Positions 45,622-55,630 of a stretch of DNA of 64,000 bases are shown piece after piece. The notes under the pieces are model-generated. The model was given only the letters and a program-made list of their open reading frames with translations, made no database searches and was not told the origin of the DNA. Made by a program: the position numbers and the translations under genes. This stretch comes from Limnohabitans sp. MMS-10A-192 (GTDB lineage: Bacteria; Pseudomonadota; Gammaproteobacteria; Burkholderiales; Burkholderiaceae_C). Each line of letters opens with the position of its first letter. Within the stretch, counting starts at the first letter, position 1. The stretch is from NCBI RefSeq assembly GCF_003063335.1, contig NZ_NERX01000002.1, forward strand, positions 405,649 to 469,648, written 5' to 3'.

Positions 45622-45766
45622 CGTGGGCTTCGCTTTGCAAAAAGCGTAAGTATCTGCCCAATCTGAAGTGCTGCGAGTGGTTTGCGGTGTGGATGACGGG
45701 TCCAAGACTGATTCCTGTTTGGTGGCTTTGGCTGCTGAGTGAGGGATACAAGTTGGGAATAAAGAA

Positions 45767-46135
45767 ATGATCCAGACAGAAACTCGGTTGGATGTGGCCG
45801 ACAACACCGGCGCTAAGTCCGTGCTGTGCATCAAGGTGCTCGGCGGGTCCAAGCGTCGCTATGCAAGTGTTGGCGACATCATCAAGGTGAGCATCAAAGA
45901 AGCCGCTCCACGTGGTCGCGTCAAAAAAGGCGAGGTTTACAGTGCAGTGGTGGTTCGTACAGCCAAGGGCATCCGCCGTGGCGATGGCTCGCTCGTTAAG
46001 TTTGATGGCAACGCTGCAGTGTTGCTGAACGCAAAGTTGGAGCCTATCGGCACCCGCATCTTCGGCCCCGTGACGCGTGAACTGCGTACCGAGAAGTTCA
46101 TGAAGATCGTGTCCTTGGCTCCTGAAGTACTGTAA
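45767..46135 (+). CDS. rplN: 50S ribosomal protein L14
   Basis: 122-residue L14, full length, binding 23S rRNA near the L19 and factor-binding site. Starts [28 protein letters not shown]. First gene of the spc operon here: it follows glpK, not rpsQ, so the spc operon has been separated from the S10 operon and has its own promoter at 45593-45621. Confidence 0.98.
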   Translation: MIQTETRLDVADNTGAKSVLCIKVLGGSKRRYASVGDIIKVSIKEAAPRGRVKKGEVYSAVVVRTAKGIRRGDGSLVKFDGNAAVLLNAKLEPIGTRIFGPVTRELRTEKFMKIVSLAPEVL

Positions 46136-46144
46136 GGACGCGCC

Positions 46145-46465
46145 ATGAACAAGATTCGCAAAGGCGACGAAATCATCGTCATCACAGGTCGTGACAAAGG
46201 CAAACGTGGCACCGTGTCACTGCGCGCCAGCGATTCGCACCTCGTGATTGAAGGTGTGAACCTCGTCAAAAAGCACGCAAAGCCAAACCCCATGAAGGGC
46301 ACAACTGGCGGCATCATCGAAAAGGCCATGCCGATTCACCAATCCAATGTGGCGATTTTCAACGCCGCAACGGGCAAGGCTGATCGCGTGGGCATCAAGC
46401 TGCAAGCTGACGGCAAACGCGTTCGCGTTTACAAGTCCAGCGGCGAAGAAATCAAGGTGGCATGA
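46145..46465 (+). CDS. rplX: 50S ribosomal protein L24
   Basis: 106-residue L24, an early assembly protein of the large subunit. The KOW motif is seen near the start in [21 protein letters not shown], and [19 protein letters not shown] follows. Its TGA stop overlaps the first ATG of rplE (46462). Confidence 0.98.
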   Translation: MNKIRKGDEIIVITGRDKGKRGTVSLRASDSHLVIEGVNLVKKHAKPNPMKGTTGGIIEKAMPIHQSNVAIFNAATGKADRVGIKLQADGKRVRVYKSSGEEIKVA

Positions 46466-46467
46466 GC

Positions 46468-47007
46468 ATGGCACGTTTGCAACAAATCTTCCGCGAGAAA
46501 ATCGCTGCTGAACTGACGGCCAAATTTGGCTACACGTCACCCATGCAGGTTCCTCGCATCACCAAGATCACTCTGAACATGGGTGTGTCTGAGGCTGTGG
46601 CTGACAAAAAAGTCATGGACCACGCTGTGAGCGACTTGACCAAGATTGCAGGCCAAAAGCCTGTGGTGACCAAGGCCAAGAAAGCGATCGCCGGTTTCAA
46701 GATCCGTGAACAACAACCTATCGGTTGCATGGTGACTCTGCGTGGCGTTCAGATGTATGAATTCCTGGACCGTTTCGTGACCGTGGCTTTGCCACGCGTT
46801 CGTGACTTCCGTGGTATCTCTGGTCGCGCATTTGACGGTCGTGGTAACTACAACATCGGCGTCAAAGAACAGATCATTTTCCCTGAAATTGAGTACGACA
46901 AGGTCGATGCCTTGCGCGGTCTCAACATCAGCATCACCACAACGGCCAAGTCCGACGAAGAGTGCAAAGCACTTTTGACGGCTTTCCGCTTCCCCTTCAA
47001 GAACTGA
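46468..47007 (+). CDS. rplE: 50S ribosomal protein L5
   Basis: 179-residue L5, binds 5S rRNA. I prefer ATG 46468 ([12 protein letters not shown]) to the overlapping ATG at 46462, since AAGGTGG then sits 7 bases before the start. Conserved region [13 protein letters not shown] and [15 protein letters not shown]. Confidence 0.97.
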   Translation: MARLQQIFREKIAAELTAKFGYTSPMQVPRITKITLNMGVSEAVADKKVMDHAVSDLTKIAGQKPVVTKAKKAIAGFKIREQQPIGCMVTLRGVQMYEFLDRFVTVALPRVRDFRGISGRAFDGRGNYNIGVKEQIIFPEIEYDKVDALRGLNISITTTAKSDEECKALLTAFRFPFKN

Positions 47008-47015
47008 GGTGTCAC

Positions 47016-47321
47016 GTGGCTAAAGTAGCTTTGATCGAGCGTGAGCTCAAGCGTGAAAAACTGGCGGCCAAGTACGCGAAAAAATACGCGGAACTGAAAG
47101 CCATCGCCAATGATGCCAAGCGCAGCGATGAAGAGCGTGCAGTTGCCCGTCTGGGTCTGCAAAAGCTCCCACGCAACGCCAACCCCACGCGCCAGCGCAA
47201 CCGTTGCGAAATCACCGGTCGCCCACGTGGCACATTCCGTCAATTTGGTCTGGGCCGCGCCAAGATCCGTGAACTTGCCTTCCAAGGCAACATTCCGGGC
47301 GTGACCAAGGCCAGCTGGTAA
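47016..47321 (+). CDS. rpsN: 30S ribosomal protein S14
   Basis: 101 residues, start codon GTG at 47016 ([16 protein letters not shown]) preceded by GAGGTGTCAC. The long form without the CxxC zinc ribbon; the C-terminus [19 protein letters not shown] is typical of the zinc-independent S14. Confidence 0.96.
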   Translation: MAKVALIERELKREKLAAKYAKKYAELKAIANDAKRSDEERAVARLGLQKLPRNANPTRQRNRCEITGRPRGTFRQFGLGRAKIRELAFQGNIPGVTKASW

Positions 47322-47340
47322 TCGGCAGGAGAGATACAAC

Positions 47341-47736
47341 ATGAGCATGAGTGATCCTATTGCCGATCTGTTGACCCGCATCCGCAACGCACAAATGGTT
47401 TCCAAAGCCATGGTGTTGGTTCCTTCTTCCAAAGTGAAGGTGGCCATTGCCCAAGTGCTGAAAGATGAAGGCTACATTGACGGCTTCCAAATCAAAACCG
47501 AAGGCGGCAAAGCCACCCTCGAAATCGCCCTGAAGTACTACGCCGGTCGCCCTGTGATCGAGCGCATTGAGCGTGTGAGCCGTCCTGGCCTGCGCGTGTA
47601 CAAAGGCAGCGATGCAATTCCTCAGGTCCAAAACGGCCTGGGCGTCGCCATCGTCACCACGCCCAAAGGTGTGATGACCGACCGCAAAGCGCGCGCAGCC
47701 GGTGTCGGCGGCGAAGTGCTGTGCTACGTCGCTTAA
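47341..47736 (+). CDS. rpsH: 30S ribosomal protein S8
   Basis: 131-residue S8, primary 16S rRNA-binding protein that in E. coli represses the spc operon by binding near the rplE start; whether that site exists here is not tested. Starts [19 protein letters not shown]; ends with GGEVLCYVA. Confidence 0.98.
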   Translation: MSMSDPIADLLTRIRNAQMVSKAMVLVPSSKVKVAIAQVLKDEGYIDGFQIKTEGGKATLEIALKYYAGRPVIERIERVSRPGLRVYKGSDAIPQVQNGLGVAIVTTPKGVMTDRKARAAGVGGEVLCYVA

Positions 47737-47752
47737 AGGCAGGAGAGACTGA

Positions 47753-48286
47753 ATGTCCCGAGTAGGAAAAATGCCTGTGACCATCCCCGCTGGTGTGGAT
47801 GTGTCCATCAATGCAACACAAATCAGTGTGAAAGGTACGGGTGGTCAATTGGCCATCTCTGCCAACATGCTGGTCACAGTGAACAACGAAGGCGGCAAGC
47901 TGAGTTTTGCCCCCGCCAATGATTCACGCGAAGCCAATGCCATGAGCGGCACCATGCGTCAGCTGGTGAACAACATGGTGACAGGCGTGACCAAGGGCTT
48001 CGAGAAGAAGCTGAACCTGGTCGGCGTGGGTTACAAAGCGGCAGCCTCTGGTGCCAAACTGAACCTGGCCGTGGGTTACTCCCATCCCGTCAACATCGAC
48101 ATGCCTGCGGGCATCACGGTGGCCACCCCGACCGCGACTGAAATCGTGATCAAGGGTGCTGACCGTCAACGTGTTGGCCAAATTGCTGCTGAGATCCGTG
48201 CTGTTCGTCCTCCCGAGCCTTACAAAGGCAAAGGCATCCGTTATTCGGATGAGAAGATCACGATCAAAGAGACTAAGAAGAAATAA
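47753..48286 (+). CDS. rplF: 50S ribosomal protein L6
   Basis: 177-residue L6, two-domain protein near the peptidyl-transferase base. [17 protein letters not shown] start and the C-terminal signature [14 protein letters not shown] are diagnostic. RBS AGGAGAG precedes. Confidence 0.98.
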   Translation: MSRVGKMPVTIPAGVDVSINATQISVKGTGGQLAISANMLVTVNNEGGKLSFAPANDSREANAMSGTMRQLVNNMVTGVTKGFEKKLNLVGVGYKAAASGAKLNLAVGYSHPVNIDMPAGITVATPTATEIVIKGADRQRVGQIAAEIRAVRPPEPYKGKGIRYSDEKITIKETKKK

Positions 48287-48297
48287 GGAGCTGCATC

Positions 48298-48663
48298 ATG
48301 ATGACCAAGAAAGAGCAGCGTCTCCGTCGTGCACGTCAAACACGCATCCGCATTGCACAGCAAGGCGTGGCCCGTTTGACCGTGAACCGCACCAACCTGC
48401 ACATTTACGCCAGCGTTATCTCTGGCTGCGGCACCAAAGTGTTGGCCAGCGCCTCCACAGCCGAAGCCGAAGTGCGTACGGCCCTGGGTGCAGCGGGCAA
48501 AGGTGGCAATGCCGCCGCCGCCGCCGTCATTGGCAAGCGCATTGCTGAAAAAGCAAAAGCTGCTGGCGTTGAGAAGGTCGCCTTCGACCGCGCAGGTTTC
48601 GCTTACCACGGTCGTGTCAAGGCTTTGGCCGAGGCAGCCCGTGAAGCAGGTCTGCAGTTCTAA
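48298..48663 (+). CDS. rplR: 50S ribosomal protein L18
   Basis: 121-residue L18, binds 5S rRNA with L5. ATG 48298 preceded by AAGGAG (7 bases); a second ATG follows at 48301. Sequence [20 protein letters not shown] is typical. Confidence 0.97.
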   Translation: MMTKKEQRLRRARQTRIRIAQQGVARLTVNRTNLHIYASVISGCGTKVLASASTAEAEVRTALGAAGKGGNAAAAAVIGKRIAEKAKAAGVEKVAFDRAGFAYHGRVKALAEAAREAGLQF

Positions 48664-48680
48664 ACGGATCGGAATTACAA

Positions 48681-49199
48681 ATGGCTAAATTTACAGCAAA
48701 ACCGCAAGCTGACGGTCCAGAAGACGGTCTGCGCGAGAAGATGATCGCGGTCAACCGCGTCACCAAGGTGGTCAAGGGTGGCCGTATCCTGGGTTTCGCA
48801 GCGTTGACAGTGGTGGGTGATGGCGACGGCAAAGTCGGCATGGGCAAAGGCAAATCGAAAGAAGTGCCAGTGGCTGTGCAAAAGGCAATGGAAGAAGCCC
48901 GCCGCAACCTGAACAAAGTTGCTTTGAAGAACGGCACGATTCACCACGCAGTGACGGGTCACCACGGCGCAGCGCGCGTCATGATGGCGCCAGCACCCAA
49001 GGGTACCGGCATCATCGCTGGCGGTCCTATGCGTGCTGTGTTTGAAGTGGTCGGCATCACCGACATCGTGGCCAAGAGCCATGGTTCTTCGAACCCCTAC
49101 AACATGGTTCGCGCCACTCTGGACGCCCTGGCCAATTGCACAACAGCCTCTAACGTGGCTGCCAAGCGTGGCAAGTCGGTTGAAGAGTTGTTCGTCTGA
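48681..49199 (+). CDS. rpsE: 30S ribosomal protein S5
   Basis: 172-residue S5, involved in decoding accuracy and mRNA entry. Core motif [20 protein letters not shown] and [23 protein letters not shown] C-domain are seen. Standard spc-operon position. Confidence 0.98.
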   Translation: MAKFTAKPQADGPEDGLREKMIAVNRVTKVVKGGRILGFAALTVVGDGDGKVGMGKGKSKEVPVAVQKAMEEARRNLNKVALKNGTIHHAVTGHHGAARVMMAPAPKGTGIIAGGPMRAVFEVVGITDIVAKSHGSSNPYNMVRATLDALANCTTASNVAAKRGKSVEELFV

Positions 49200-49213
49200 A
49201 CTGGAGATCGAAC

Positions 49214-49396
49214 ATGTCTACCCAAACTACCGTGAAAGTCCAATTGGTGCGTAGCCCTATTGGTACCAAGCAATCCCACCGCGACACCGTTCGTGGCTTG
49301 GGTCTGCGCAAACTCAACAGCGTCAGCGAATTGCAGGACACGCCCGCAGTGCGCGGCATGATCAACAAGATCAGCTACCTGGTCAAAGTTCTCTAA
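49214..49396 (+). CDS. rpmD: 50S ribosomal protein L30
   Basis: 60-residue L30, the short bacterial form: [20 protein letters not shown] and a C-terminal [29 protein letters not shown] ribosome-binding site upstream. Confidence 0.97.
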   Translation: MSTQTTVKVQLVRSPIGTKQSHRDTVRGLGLRKLNSVSELQDTPAVRGMINKISYLVKVL

Positions 49397-49406
49397 GAGG
49401 CCGATG

Positions 49407-49838
49407 ATGGAACTCAATAGCATCAAGCCCGCAGAGGGCTCCAAGCACGCCGCACGTCGTGTTGGCCGTGGTATCGGTTCGGGTCTGGGTAAAACCGCCG
49501 GCCGTGGTCACAAGGGTCAAAAATCCCGCTCTGGCGGTTACCACAAAGTGGGCTTCGAAGGCGGTCAAATGCCTCTCCAGCGCCGTCTGCCCAAGCGCGG
49601 TTTCAAATCGCACTTGTTGAAATACAACGCAGAAATCACCTTGACCACACTGAGCGAGCTCGGTTTGGCGGAAGTGGATCTGTTGACCCTGAAGCAGGCT
49701 GGCCTCGTGCCTGAGCTGGCCAAGGTGGTCAAAGTGATCAAAACTGGTGAACTCACCGCAGCCGTCAAGTTGACGGGTATCGGTGCGACAGCAGGTGCCA
49801 AGGCAGCGATTGAAGCTGCTGGTGGCTCCGTGGCCTGA
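49407..49838 (+). CDS. rplO: 50S ribosomal protein L15
   Basis: 143-residue L15. I prefer ATG 49407 ([14 protein letters not shown]), since GAGG sits six bases upstream; an ATG one codon earlier is possible. Gly-rich N-terminal tail [17 protein letters not shown] is characteristic. Confidence 0.97.
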   Translation: MELNSIKPAEGSKHAARRVGRGIGSGLGKTAGRGHKGQKSRSGGYHKVGFEGGQMPLQRRLPKRGFKSHLLKYNAEITLTTLSELGLAEVDLLTLKQAGLVPELAKVVKVIKTGELTAAVKLTGIGATAGAKAAIEAAGGSVA

Positions 49839-49860
49839 ATGTTGATGGTCGAGACGCATC

Positions 49861-51180
49861 GTGGCAACCAACGCTAATCAGATCGCCAAGACAGGCAAGT
49901 TCGGAGACCTGCGTCGCCGACTGGTCTTCTTGTTGCTCGCGTTGGTCGTCTACCGCGCAGGCGCACACATTCCAGTTCCGGGCATTGATCCTGAACAGCT
50001 CAAGCAGTTGTTCAACGGTCAACAAGGTGGCATCCTGAGCTTGTTCAACATGTTCTCGGGTGGGGCTTTGTCTCGGTTCACCGTGTTCGCCTTGGGCATC
50101 ATGCCTTACATCTCTGCTTCCATCGTGATGCAGTTGTTGACCTACGTTCTTCCTGCTTTTGAGCAGATGAAGAAAGAGGGCGAGGCAGGTCGTCGCAAGA
50201 TCACGCAATACACACGTTTTGGTGCACTCGGCTTGGCCGTTTTCCAATCTTTGGGTATCGCCATTGCGCTGGAAGCATCTGCAGGGCTTGTGATCAACCC
50301 AGGCATGGGCTTTCGCATGACAGCTGTGGTCAGTTTGACTGCTGGCACGATGTTCCTGATGTGGCTGGGTGAGCAAATCACTGAACGTGGCTTAGGCAAT
50401 GGTATTTCGATTCTGATTTTTGCAGGTATTGCAGCTGGCTTGCCCAGCGCACTGGGTGGTTTGTTTGAATTGGTGCGTACCGGTGCAATGAACCCTCTGG
50501 TGTCGATGATGATCATTGCGGTCGTGGTCTTGGTGACTTACTTCGTGGTGTTTGTTGAGCGTGGTCAGCGCAAGATTTTGGTGAATTACGCACGCCGTCA
50601 GGTAGGCAATAAAGTGTATGGCGGTCAATCGTCGCACCTGCCGCTCAAGTTGAACATGGCTGGCGTCATTCCTCCGATCTTTGCCTCGTCGATCATTTTG
50701 TTGCCTGCAACAGTGATCAACTGGTTCAGTTCAGGCGAGACAAACAGTGCAGTGGTTCGTTTTTTCAAAGACGTTGCCAGTACCTTGACGCCAGGTCAGC
50801 CGATCTATGTCATGTTGTATGCGGCCGCCATCATCTTCTTCTGCTTTTTCTACACCGCTTTGGTATTCAACAGCCGTGAAACTGCAGATAACCTGAAGAA
50901 AAGTGGTGCGTTCATTCCAGGCATTCGCCCGGGTGATCAAACTGCTCGCTACATCGACAAGATTTTGTTGCGCCTGACTTTGGCCGGTGCTGCTTACATC
51001 ACCTTTGTCTGTCTGCTGCCTGAGTTCCTGATTCTGAAATACAATGTTCCGTTTTACTTTGGCGGCACATCCCTGCTGATCATTGTGGTGGTCACGATGG
51101 ATTTCATGGCCCAGGTACAGAATTATTTGATGTCTCAACAGTACGAATCGCTTTTGAAGAAAGCGAGTTTCAAGTCCTGA
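49861..51180 (+). CDS. secY: Sec translocon subunit SecY
   Basis: 439 residues, ten membrane helices, the pore of the Sec translocase. GTG start at 49861. Hallmark regions: [32 protein letters not shown] (plug/helix 2) and the cytoplasmic loops with [14 protein letters not shown] and [29 protein letters not shown]. The next gene is rpmJ: infA, often between them, is absent here. Confidence 0.98.
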   Translation: MATNANQIAKTGKFGDLRRRLVFLLLALVVYRAGAHIPVPGIDPEQLKQLFNGQQGGILSLFNMFSGGALSRFTVFALGIMPYISASIVMQLLTYVLPAFEQMKKEGEAGRRKITQYTRFGALGLAVFQSLGIAIALEASAGLVINPGMGFRMTAVVSLTAGTMFLMWLGEQITERGLGNGISILIFAGIAAGLPSALGGLFELVRTGAMNPLVSMMIIAVVVLVTYFVVFVERGQRKILVNYARRQVGNKVYGGQSSHLPLKLNMAGVIPPIFASSIILLPATVINWFSSGETNSAVVRFFKDVASTLTPGQPIYVMLYAAAIIFFCFFYTALVFNSRETADNLKKSGAFIPGIRPGDQTARYIDKILLRLTLAGAAYITFVCLLPEFLILKYNVPFYFGGTSLLIIVVVTMDFMAQVQNYLMSQQYESLLKKASFKS

Positions 51181-51272
51181 CCGGCTTGCGTACGAATTCC
51201 TGCTGCAAGGTGGGACCACCATTTAAGCCTGACTGAAAGGTCGGGCCGAACAAAGAGTTTTAGGAGAGAACC

Positions 51273-51386
51273 ATGAGAGTTTCTGCTTCGGTAAAAAAAA
51301 TTTGCCGCAACTGCAAGATCATTCGCCGTAAAGGCGTTGTTCGTGTGATCTGTACAGATCCACGTCACAAGCAGCGTCAAGGCTGA
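51273..51386 (+). CDS. rpmJ: 50S ribosomal protein L36
   Basis: 37-residue L36, decoded directly from the sequence. [20 protein letters not shown] then [16 protein letters not shown]. Cys11, Cys14, Cys27 and His32 form the zinc ribbon, so this is the zinc-containing form. TAGGAGAGAACC precedes ATG 51273. Confidence 0.97.
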   Translation: MRVSASVKKICRNCKIIRRKGVVRVICTDPRHKQRQG

Positions 51387-51410
51387 TTGAACAAGTTTTA
51401 GAGGACGAAA

Positions 51411-51776
51411 ATGGCACGTATCGCTGGCATCAACATTCCGCCGCACAAACATGCTGAAATTGGCTTGACCGCCATCTTCGGTATCGGACGCACCCGCGCA
51501 CGACAAATTTGCGAAGCCTGTGGCATCGCTTACTCCAAGAAGATCAAAGATCTGACGGACGGCGACCTGGAAAAAATTCGCGATCACATCGCAGCATTCA
51601 CCATCGAAGGTGACCTGCGCCGTGAGACCACCATGAACATCAAGCGCTTGATGGACATCGGTTGCTACCGTGGTTTCCGCCACCGTCGCGGTTTGCCCAT
51701 GCGCGGCCAGCGTACACGTACCAATGCACGTACTCGCAAGGGTCCGCGCAAAGGCGCAGCGGCTCTGAAGAAATAA
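51411..51776 (+). CDS. rpsM: 30S ribosomal protein S13
   Basis: 121-residue S13 at the 30S head, contacts the P-site t[25 protein letters not shown] start and [18 protein letters not shown]-terminus are typical. First gene of the alpha operon part. Confidence 0.98.
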   Translation: MARIAGINIPPHKHAEIGLTAIFGIGRTRARQICEACGIAYSKKIKDLTDGDLEKIRDHIAAFTIEGDLRRETTMNIKRLMDIGCYRGFRHRRGLPMRGQRTRTNARTRKGPRKGAAALKK

Positions 51777-51795
51777 GCAGGATTGAGAGACCACT

Positions 51796-52200
51796 ATGGC
51801 TAAAGCACAATCAAACAGCGCAGCACAACGCGTCCGTAAAAAAGTCCGCAAGAACATTGCTGACGGCATTGCACACGTTCACGCTTCGTTCAACAACACC
51901 ATCATCACGATCACCGATCGCCAAGGCAACGCCTTGTCTTGGGCTTCTTCGGGTGGCCAGGGTTTCAAGGGTTCGCGTAAATCGACACCTTTTGCAGCTC
52001 AGGTTGCTTCTGAAGTGGCTGGCCGTGCAGCACAAGAACAAGGTATCAAGAACCTCGACGTCGAAATCAAGGGCCCAGGTCCTGGTCGCGAGTCTTCCGT
52101 TCGTGCCTTGGGTGCATTGGGTATCCGCATCACTTCCATCTCGGACGTGACGCCAGTCCCGCACAACGGCTGCCGCCCTCAAAAGCGTCGTCGTATCTAA
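51796..52200 (+). CDS. rpsK: 30S ribosomal protein S11
   Basis: 134-residue S11 of the 30S platform. [20 protein letters not shown] and [18 protein letters not shown] are signature blocks. Followed by an 86-base spacer with two hairpins before rpsD. Confidence 0.98.
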   Translation: MAKAQSNSAAQRVRKKVRKNIADGIAHVHASFNNTIITITDRQGNALSWASSGGQGFKGSRKSTPFAAQVASEVAGRAAQEQGIKNLDVEIKGPGPGRESSVRALGALGIRITSISDVTPVPHNGCRPQKRRRI

Positions 52201-52218
52201 TTTCAAACCAAGCCCACC

Positions 52219-52263
52219 GCCAGGCCTTGCTTGCATCGCCTGGCTCCCGCATTTCTGATGCGG
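52219..52263 (+). promoter_or_regulatory. two stacked hairpins between rpsK and rpsD
   Basis: GCCAGGC (52219-52225) pairs with GCCTGGC (52238-52244); CCGCAT (52247-52252) pairs with ATGCGG (52258-52263), loop TTCTG. They fill most of the 86-base spacer upstream of rpsD. In E. coli, S4 represses its own operon by binding a leader structure; an equivalent role here is only a hypothesis. Confidence 0.45.
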
Positions 52264-52286
52264 CAGTTGTCTAAAAGGAAAATCAA

Positions 52287-52910
52287 GTGGCACGTTACCT
52301 CGGCCCCAAGGCCAAACTTTCCCGCCGCGAAGGCACTGACTTGTTCCTGAAGAGCGCACGTCGCTCGATCGCTGACAAGTCCAAATTCGACACCAAGCCC
52401 GGCCAGCACGGTCGCACTTCGGGTCAGCGCACTTCGGACTACGGTCTGCAATTGCGTGAAAAGCAAAAAGTCAAGCGCATGTACGGCGTGCTGGAGAAGC
52501 AATTCCGTCGCTACTTCGCTGAAGCCGATCGCCGCAAAGGCAACACCGGCTCCAACTTGCTGGCTTTGCTCGAGTGCCGTCTGGACAACGTGGTGTACCG
52601 CATGGGCTTTGGCTCTACACGCGCTGAAGCACGTCAGATGGTGTCGCACAAGGCGATCACCGTGAACGGTCAGTCCGTGAACATCCCTTCTTACCTGGTC
52701 AAGGCCGGTGACGTGATCGCTGTGCGCGAGAAGTCCAAGAAGCAAAACCGTGTGGTTGAAGCACTGCAGTTGGCCGCACAAGTGGGCATGCCTGCTTGGG
52801 TCGAAGTCAATGCCGACAAGGCAGAAGGCACCTTCAAGAAGGTTCCTGACCGCGACGAATTCGGCGCTGACATCAACGAATCGTTGATCGTCGAACTGTA
52901 TTCTCGTTAA
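52287..52910 (+). CDS. rpsD: 30S ribosomal protein S4
   Basis: 207-residue S4, a primary 16S rRNA-binding protein. GTG start at 52287 after AAAGGAAAATCAA. The S4 domain with [22 protein letters not shown] and [19 protein letters not shown] is present. It lacks the N-terminal zinc-binding cysteines (opening [20 protein letters not shown]), the C-minus form. Confidence 0.98.
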   Translation: MARYLGPKAKLSRREGTDLFLKSARRSIADKSKFDTKPGQHGRTSGQRTSDYGLQLREKQKVKRMYGVLEKQFRRYFAEADRRKGNTGSNLLALLECRLDNVVYRMGFGSTRAEARQMVSHKAITVNGQSVNIPSYLVKAGDVIAVREKSKKQNRVVEALQLAAQVGMPAWVEVNADKAEGTFKKVPDRDEFGADINESLIVELYSR

Positions 52911-53010
52911 TACGTCGTTTCAATCGTTCCCGGCGCACAAGGCATTGTGGGCCGGGTGCTTCATCAGCCTTACCGGTGTAACGGACCGGGGGTATTGAGA
53001 GGAAGTCTGA

Positions 53011-54003
53011 ATGCAAACCAATCTGTTGAAACCCAAAGCCATCCAAGTCGAACAATTGGCGGCCAACCGTGCCAAAGTCACGTTGGAGCCTTTCGAGCGT
53101 GGCTACGGTCACACGCTGGGCAATGCCCTGCGTCGCGTTTTGCTGTCCTCCATGGTCGGCTATTCGGCGACCGAAGTGACCATTGCCGGCGTGGTGCATG
53201 AGTACTCGTCCATCGACGGCGTTCAAGAAGATGTGGTCAACATCTTGTTGAACCTCAAAGGTGTCGTGTTCAAGTTGCACAACCGTGATGAAGTGACCCT
53301 GAGTTTGCGCAAAGACGGCGAAGGCGCTGTCACTGCTGCTGACATCCAGACACCTCACGACGTTGAAATCATCAACCCTGAGCATGTCATCGCCAACCTG
53401 TCGCAAGGCGGCAAGCTGGACATGCAGATCAAGGTCGAAAAGGGCCGTGGCTATGTGCCAGGTTCCATGCGCCGTTTTGCCGATGAGCCAACCAAGGCTT
53501 TGGGCCGCATCGTTCTCGACGCTTCGTTCTCGCCCGTCAAGCGCGTGAGCTACACCGTCGAAAGCGCTCGCGTTGAGCAGCGTACCGATCTGGACAAGTT
53601 GGTCATCGAAATCGAAACCAACGGCGCCATCACTGCTGAAGACGCTGTGCGTGCTTCGGCCAAGATTTTGGTTGAACAACTGGCTGTGTTCGCACAGCTC
53701 GAAGGCAGTGAATTGTCTGCTTTCGATGCGCCTGCCGCTCGCGGTGGTGCTGGCAGTTTCGATCCGATCTTGCTGCGCCCTGTGGACGAGCTCGAACTCA
53801 CTGTTCGTTCGGCCAACTGCCTCAAAGCGGAAAACATTTACTACATCGGCGACCTGATCCAGCGCACCGAGAATGAATTGCTCAAGACCCCTAACCTGGG
53901 TCGCAAGTCACTCAACGAAATCAAGGAAGTTTTGGCTTCCCGCGGTCTGACTTTGGGCATGAAGCTCGAAGCTTGGCCACCCGCTGGTCTGGAAAAGCGA
54001 TAA
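53011..54003 (+). CDS. rpoA: RNA polymerase alpha subunit
   Basis: 330 residues. N-terminal dimerisation domain with [22 protein letters not shown]-terminal domain with [20 protein letters not shown] and [21 protein letters not shown] for DNA and activator contacts. The 100-base spacer before it contains a CCCGGC/GCCGGG hairpin at about 52929-52956. Cotranscribed with rpsD and rplQ. Confidence 0.99.
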   Translation: MQTNLLKPKAIQVEQLAANRAKVTLEPFERGYGHTLGNALRRVLLSSMVGYSATEVTIAGVVHEYSSIDGVQEDVVNILLNLKGVVFKLHNRDEVTLSLRKDGEGAVTAADIQTPHDVEIINPEHVIANLSQGGKLDMQIKVEKGRGYVPGSMRRFADEPTKALGRIVLDASFSPVKRVSYTVESARVEQRTDLDKLVIEIETNGAITAEDAVRASAKILVEQLAVFAQLEGSELSAFDAPAARGGAGSFDPILLRPVDELELTVRSANCLKAENIYYIGDLIQRTENELLKTPNLGRKSLNEIKEVLASRGLTLGMKLEAWPPAGLEKR

Positions 54004-54085
54004 TCTCCAATTCCCGGAAAAATTCCGGGGTGTGCACGGGCAGTACCTGATACGGCTGCTTGTTTAATAAAGAAAGGTAAGCACC

Positions 54086-54472
54086 ATGCGTCACGGACAC
54101 GGACTTCGTAAACTCAACCGCACCAGCTCGCACCGCCTTGCGATGCTGCAGAACATGATGAACTCGCTCATTGAGCACGAAGTCATCAAAACCACTGTGC
54201 CAAAGGCCAAAGAATTGCGCCGTGTGATCGAGCCCATGATCACTTTGGCCAAAGTTGACAACTTGTCGAACCGTCGCTTGGCATTCAACCGTTTGCGTGA
54301 TCGCGACAGCGTCACCAAATTGTTCAATGTGTTGGGCCCTCGTTCGGCTTCGCGCCCTGGTGGCTACACACGTATCCTGAAAATGGGTTTCCGTGTGGGC
54401 GACAACGCACCGATGGCTTTGGTCGAATTGGTCGATCGCGCTGAATCTTCTGCAGAACAAGCTGCAGAATAA
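54086..54472 (+). CDS. rplQ: 50S ribosomal protein L17
   Basis: 128-residue L17, near the peptide exit tunnel. [24 protein letters not shown] start. The preceding spacer has a CCCGGAA/TTCCGGG hairpin (54013-54029). Followed within 20 bases by the initiator tRNA. Confidence 0.98.
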   Translation: MRHGHGLRKLNRTSSHRLAMLQNMMNSLIEHEVIKTTVPKAKELRRVIEPMITLAKVDNLSNRRLAFNRLRDRDSVTKLFNVLGPRSASRPGGYTRILKMGFRVGDNAPMALVELVDRAESSAEQAAE

Positions 54473-54491
54473 GGTATAATTAACCTCTTAC

Positions 54492-54568
<77 letters not shown>

Positions 54569-54591
54569 AATTTCGGCGCAAGCTGATTTTC

Positions 54592-54619
54592 AAAAAAGCC
54601 CTCTTCGGAGGGCTTTTTT
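54592..54619 (+). terminator. Rho-independent terminator after the initiator tRNA
   Basis: AAAAAAGCCCTC (54592-54603), loop TTCG, GAGGGCTTTTTT (54608-54619): a 12-bp stem with a U-run on the right and an A-run on the left. It ends the rpoA/rplQ/tRNA transcript and, read from the other strand, also works for pncC. Confidence 0.93.
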
Positions 54620-54633
54620 GTTGCGGTATCTTG

Positions 54634-55095
54634 TTAAGGCAGTCGACTGAGCAAGCCTTCTATGGCTGCTTGGACGGTGGCCCGTCTGATGTGCCCGCGA
54701 TCACCTGAAAACAGCCGCTTTTCAGCTTGGGCAATGCCATCGACACACCAAGCGAGCCACACTGTTCCTACGGGTTTATCAGCAGAGCCACCGGCGGGCC
54801 CGGCGATGCCAGTCACCGCCACGCTGACTCTGGCGTTGGAGCGGTAGCAGGCCCCAAGTGCCATGGCCCGCGCCACCGATTCGCTGACTGCACCGTCCTT
54901 CAAAATCAAGTCAGACGGAACACCCAAGAGCTCCGTCTTTGCTTCGTTGGAATAAGTCACAAAGCCCCGTTCAAACCAGGCGCTGGAGCCTGACAAGTCT
55001 GTGCAGTGGGCGGCAATCATGCCGCCGGTGCAACTTTCGGCGGTGGCCAACATCCACTGTTTGAGCAGCAGCCGCTCAGCCAAAGTGGTGGTCAT
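54634..55095 (-). CDS. pncC: nicotinamide-nucleotide amidohydrolase PncC (CinA C-terminal domain)
   Basis: 153 residues from ATG 55095 (MTTTLAERLLLKQW). A stand-alone CinA C-terminal domain that turns nicotinamide mononucleotide into nicotinate mononucleotide. AESCTGGMIAAHCTDLSGSSAWFERGFVTYS and GIAGPAGGSADKPVGTVWLAW are family blocks. A GTG start at 55119, eight codons earlier, overlaps pgpA and is less likely. Order thiL-pgpA-pncC is common in betaproteobacteria. Confidence 0.93.
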   Translation of the reverse strand: MTTTLAERLLLKQWMLATAESCTGGMIAAHCTDLSGSSAWFERGFVTYSNEAKTELLGVPSDLILKDGAVSESVARAMALGACYRSNARVSVAVTGIAGPAGGSADKPVGTVWLAWCVDGIAQAEKRLFSGDRGHIRRATVQAAIEGLLSRLP

Positions 55096-55100
55096 GTGAT

Positions 55101-55628
55101 TCACCACAACCAACTCCACAGAGCGATCACGAGCAATGTGCAGCCGGCGGCAACGAGGTCGTCAAAAATAATCCCCCACCCGCCTCGCCAACCGAAGCCC
55201 TTGAAAAGTTGATCCGCCCAAGCCACGGGTCCGGGCTTGACCGCATCAAAAAAGCGGAACAAGGCAAAGGCGCAAACTTGTCCAACAAATCCGGTGGGCA
55301 TGATGAGCCAGAAAATCAGCCACATGGCGATGATTTCATCCCAAACGATCGAGCCGGGATCTGAAACGCCCATGTTTCTGGCGGTGACGGTGCAGGCCCA
55401 CCAGCCGAGCAAGACTGCGCACACGATCAAAAGCCCTTGGGCAGAGGCCGACAGGTCGTTTTGAATCACCAACCAGGACGCCCAGCCCCACAGACTGCCA
55501 ACAGTGCCGGGCGCCTTGGGGGCAAGGCCGGAGCCCAGGCCCAGGGCCACGGCATGCGCAGGGTGTGACAGCATGAATCTTGCATTGGGCCGCACGGGCG
55601 CGTGAGAGGGCTGCGGTGAATCGTTCAT
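55101..55628 (-). CDS. pgpA: phosphatidylglycerophosphatase A
   Basis: 175 residues. Dephosphorylates phosphatidylglycerophosphate. Membrane protein with GLGSGLAPKAPGTVGSLWG and the acidic DPGSIVWDEIIAMW as active-site blocks. Lies between thiL (2-base gap upstream) and pncC. Confidence 0.95.
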   Translation of the reverse strand: MNDSPQPSHAPVRPNARFMLSHPAHAVALGLGSGLAPKAPGTVGSLWGWASWLVIQNDLSASAQGLLIVCAVLLGWWACTVTARNMGVSDPGSIVWDEIIAMWLIFWLIMPTGFVGQVCAFALFRFFDAVKPGPVAWADQLFKGFGWRGGWGIIFDDLVAAGCTLLVIALWSWLW

Positions 55629-55630
55629 CT

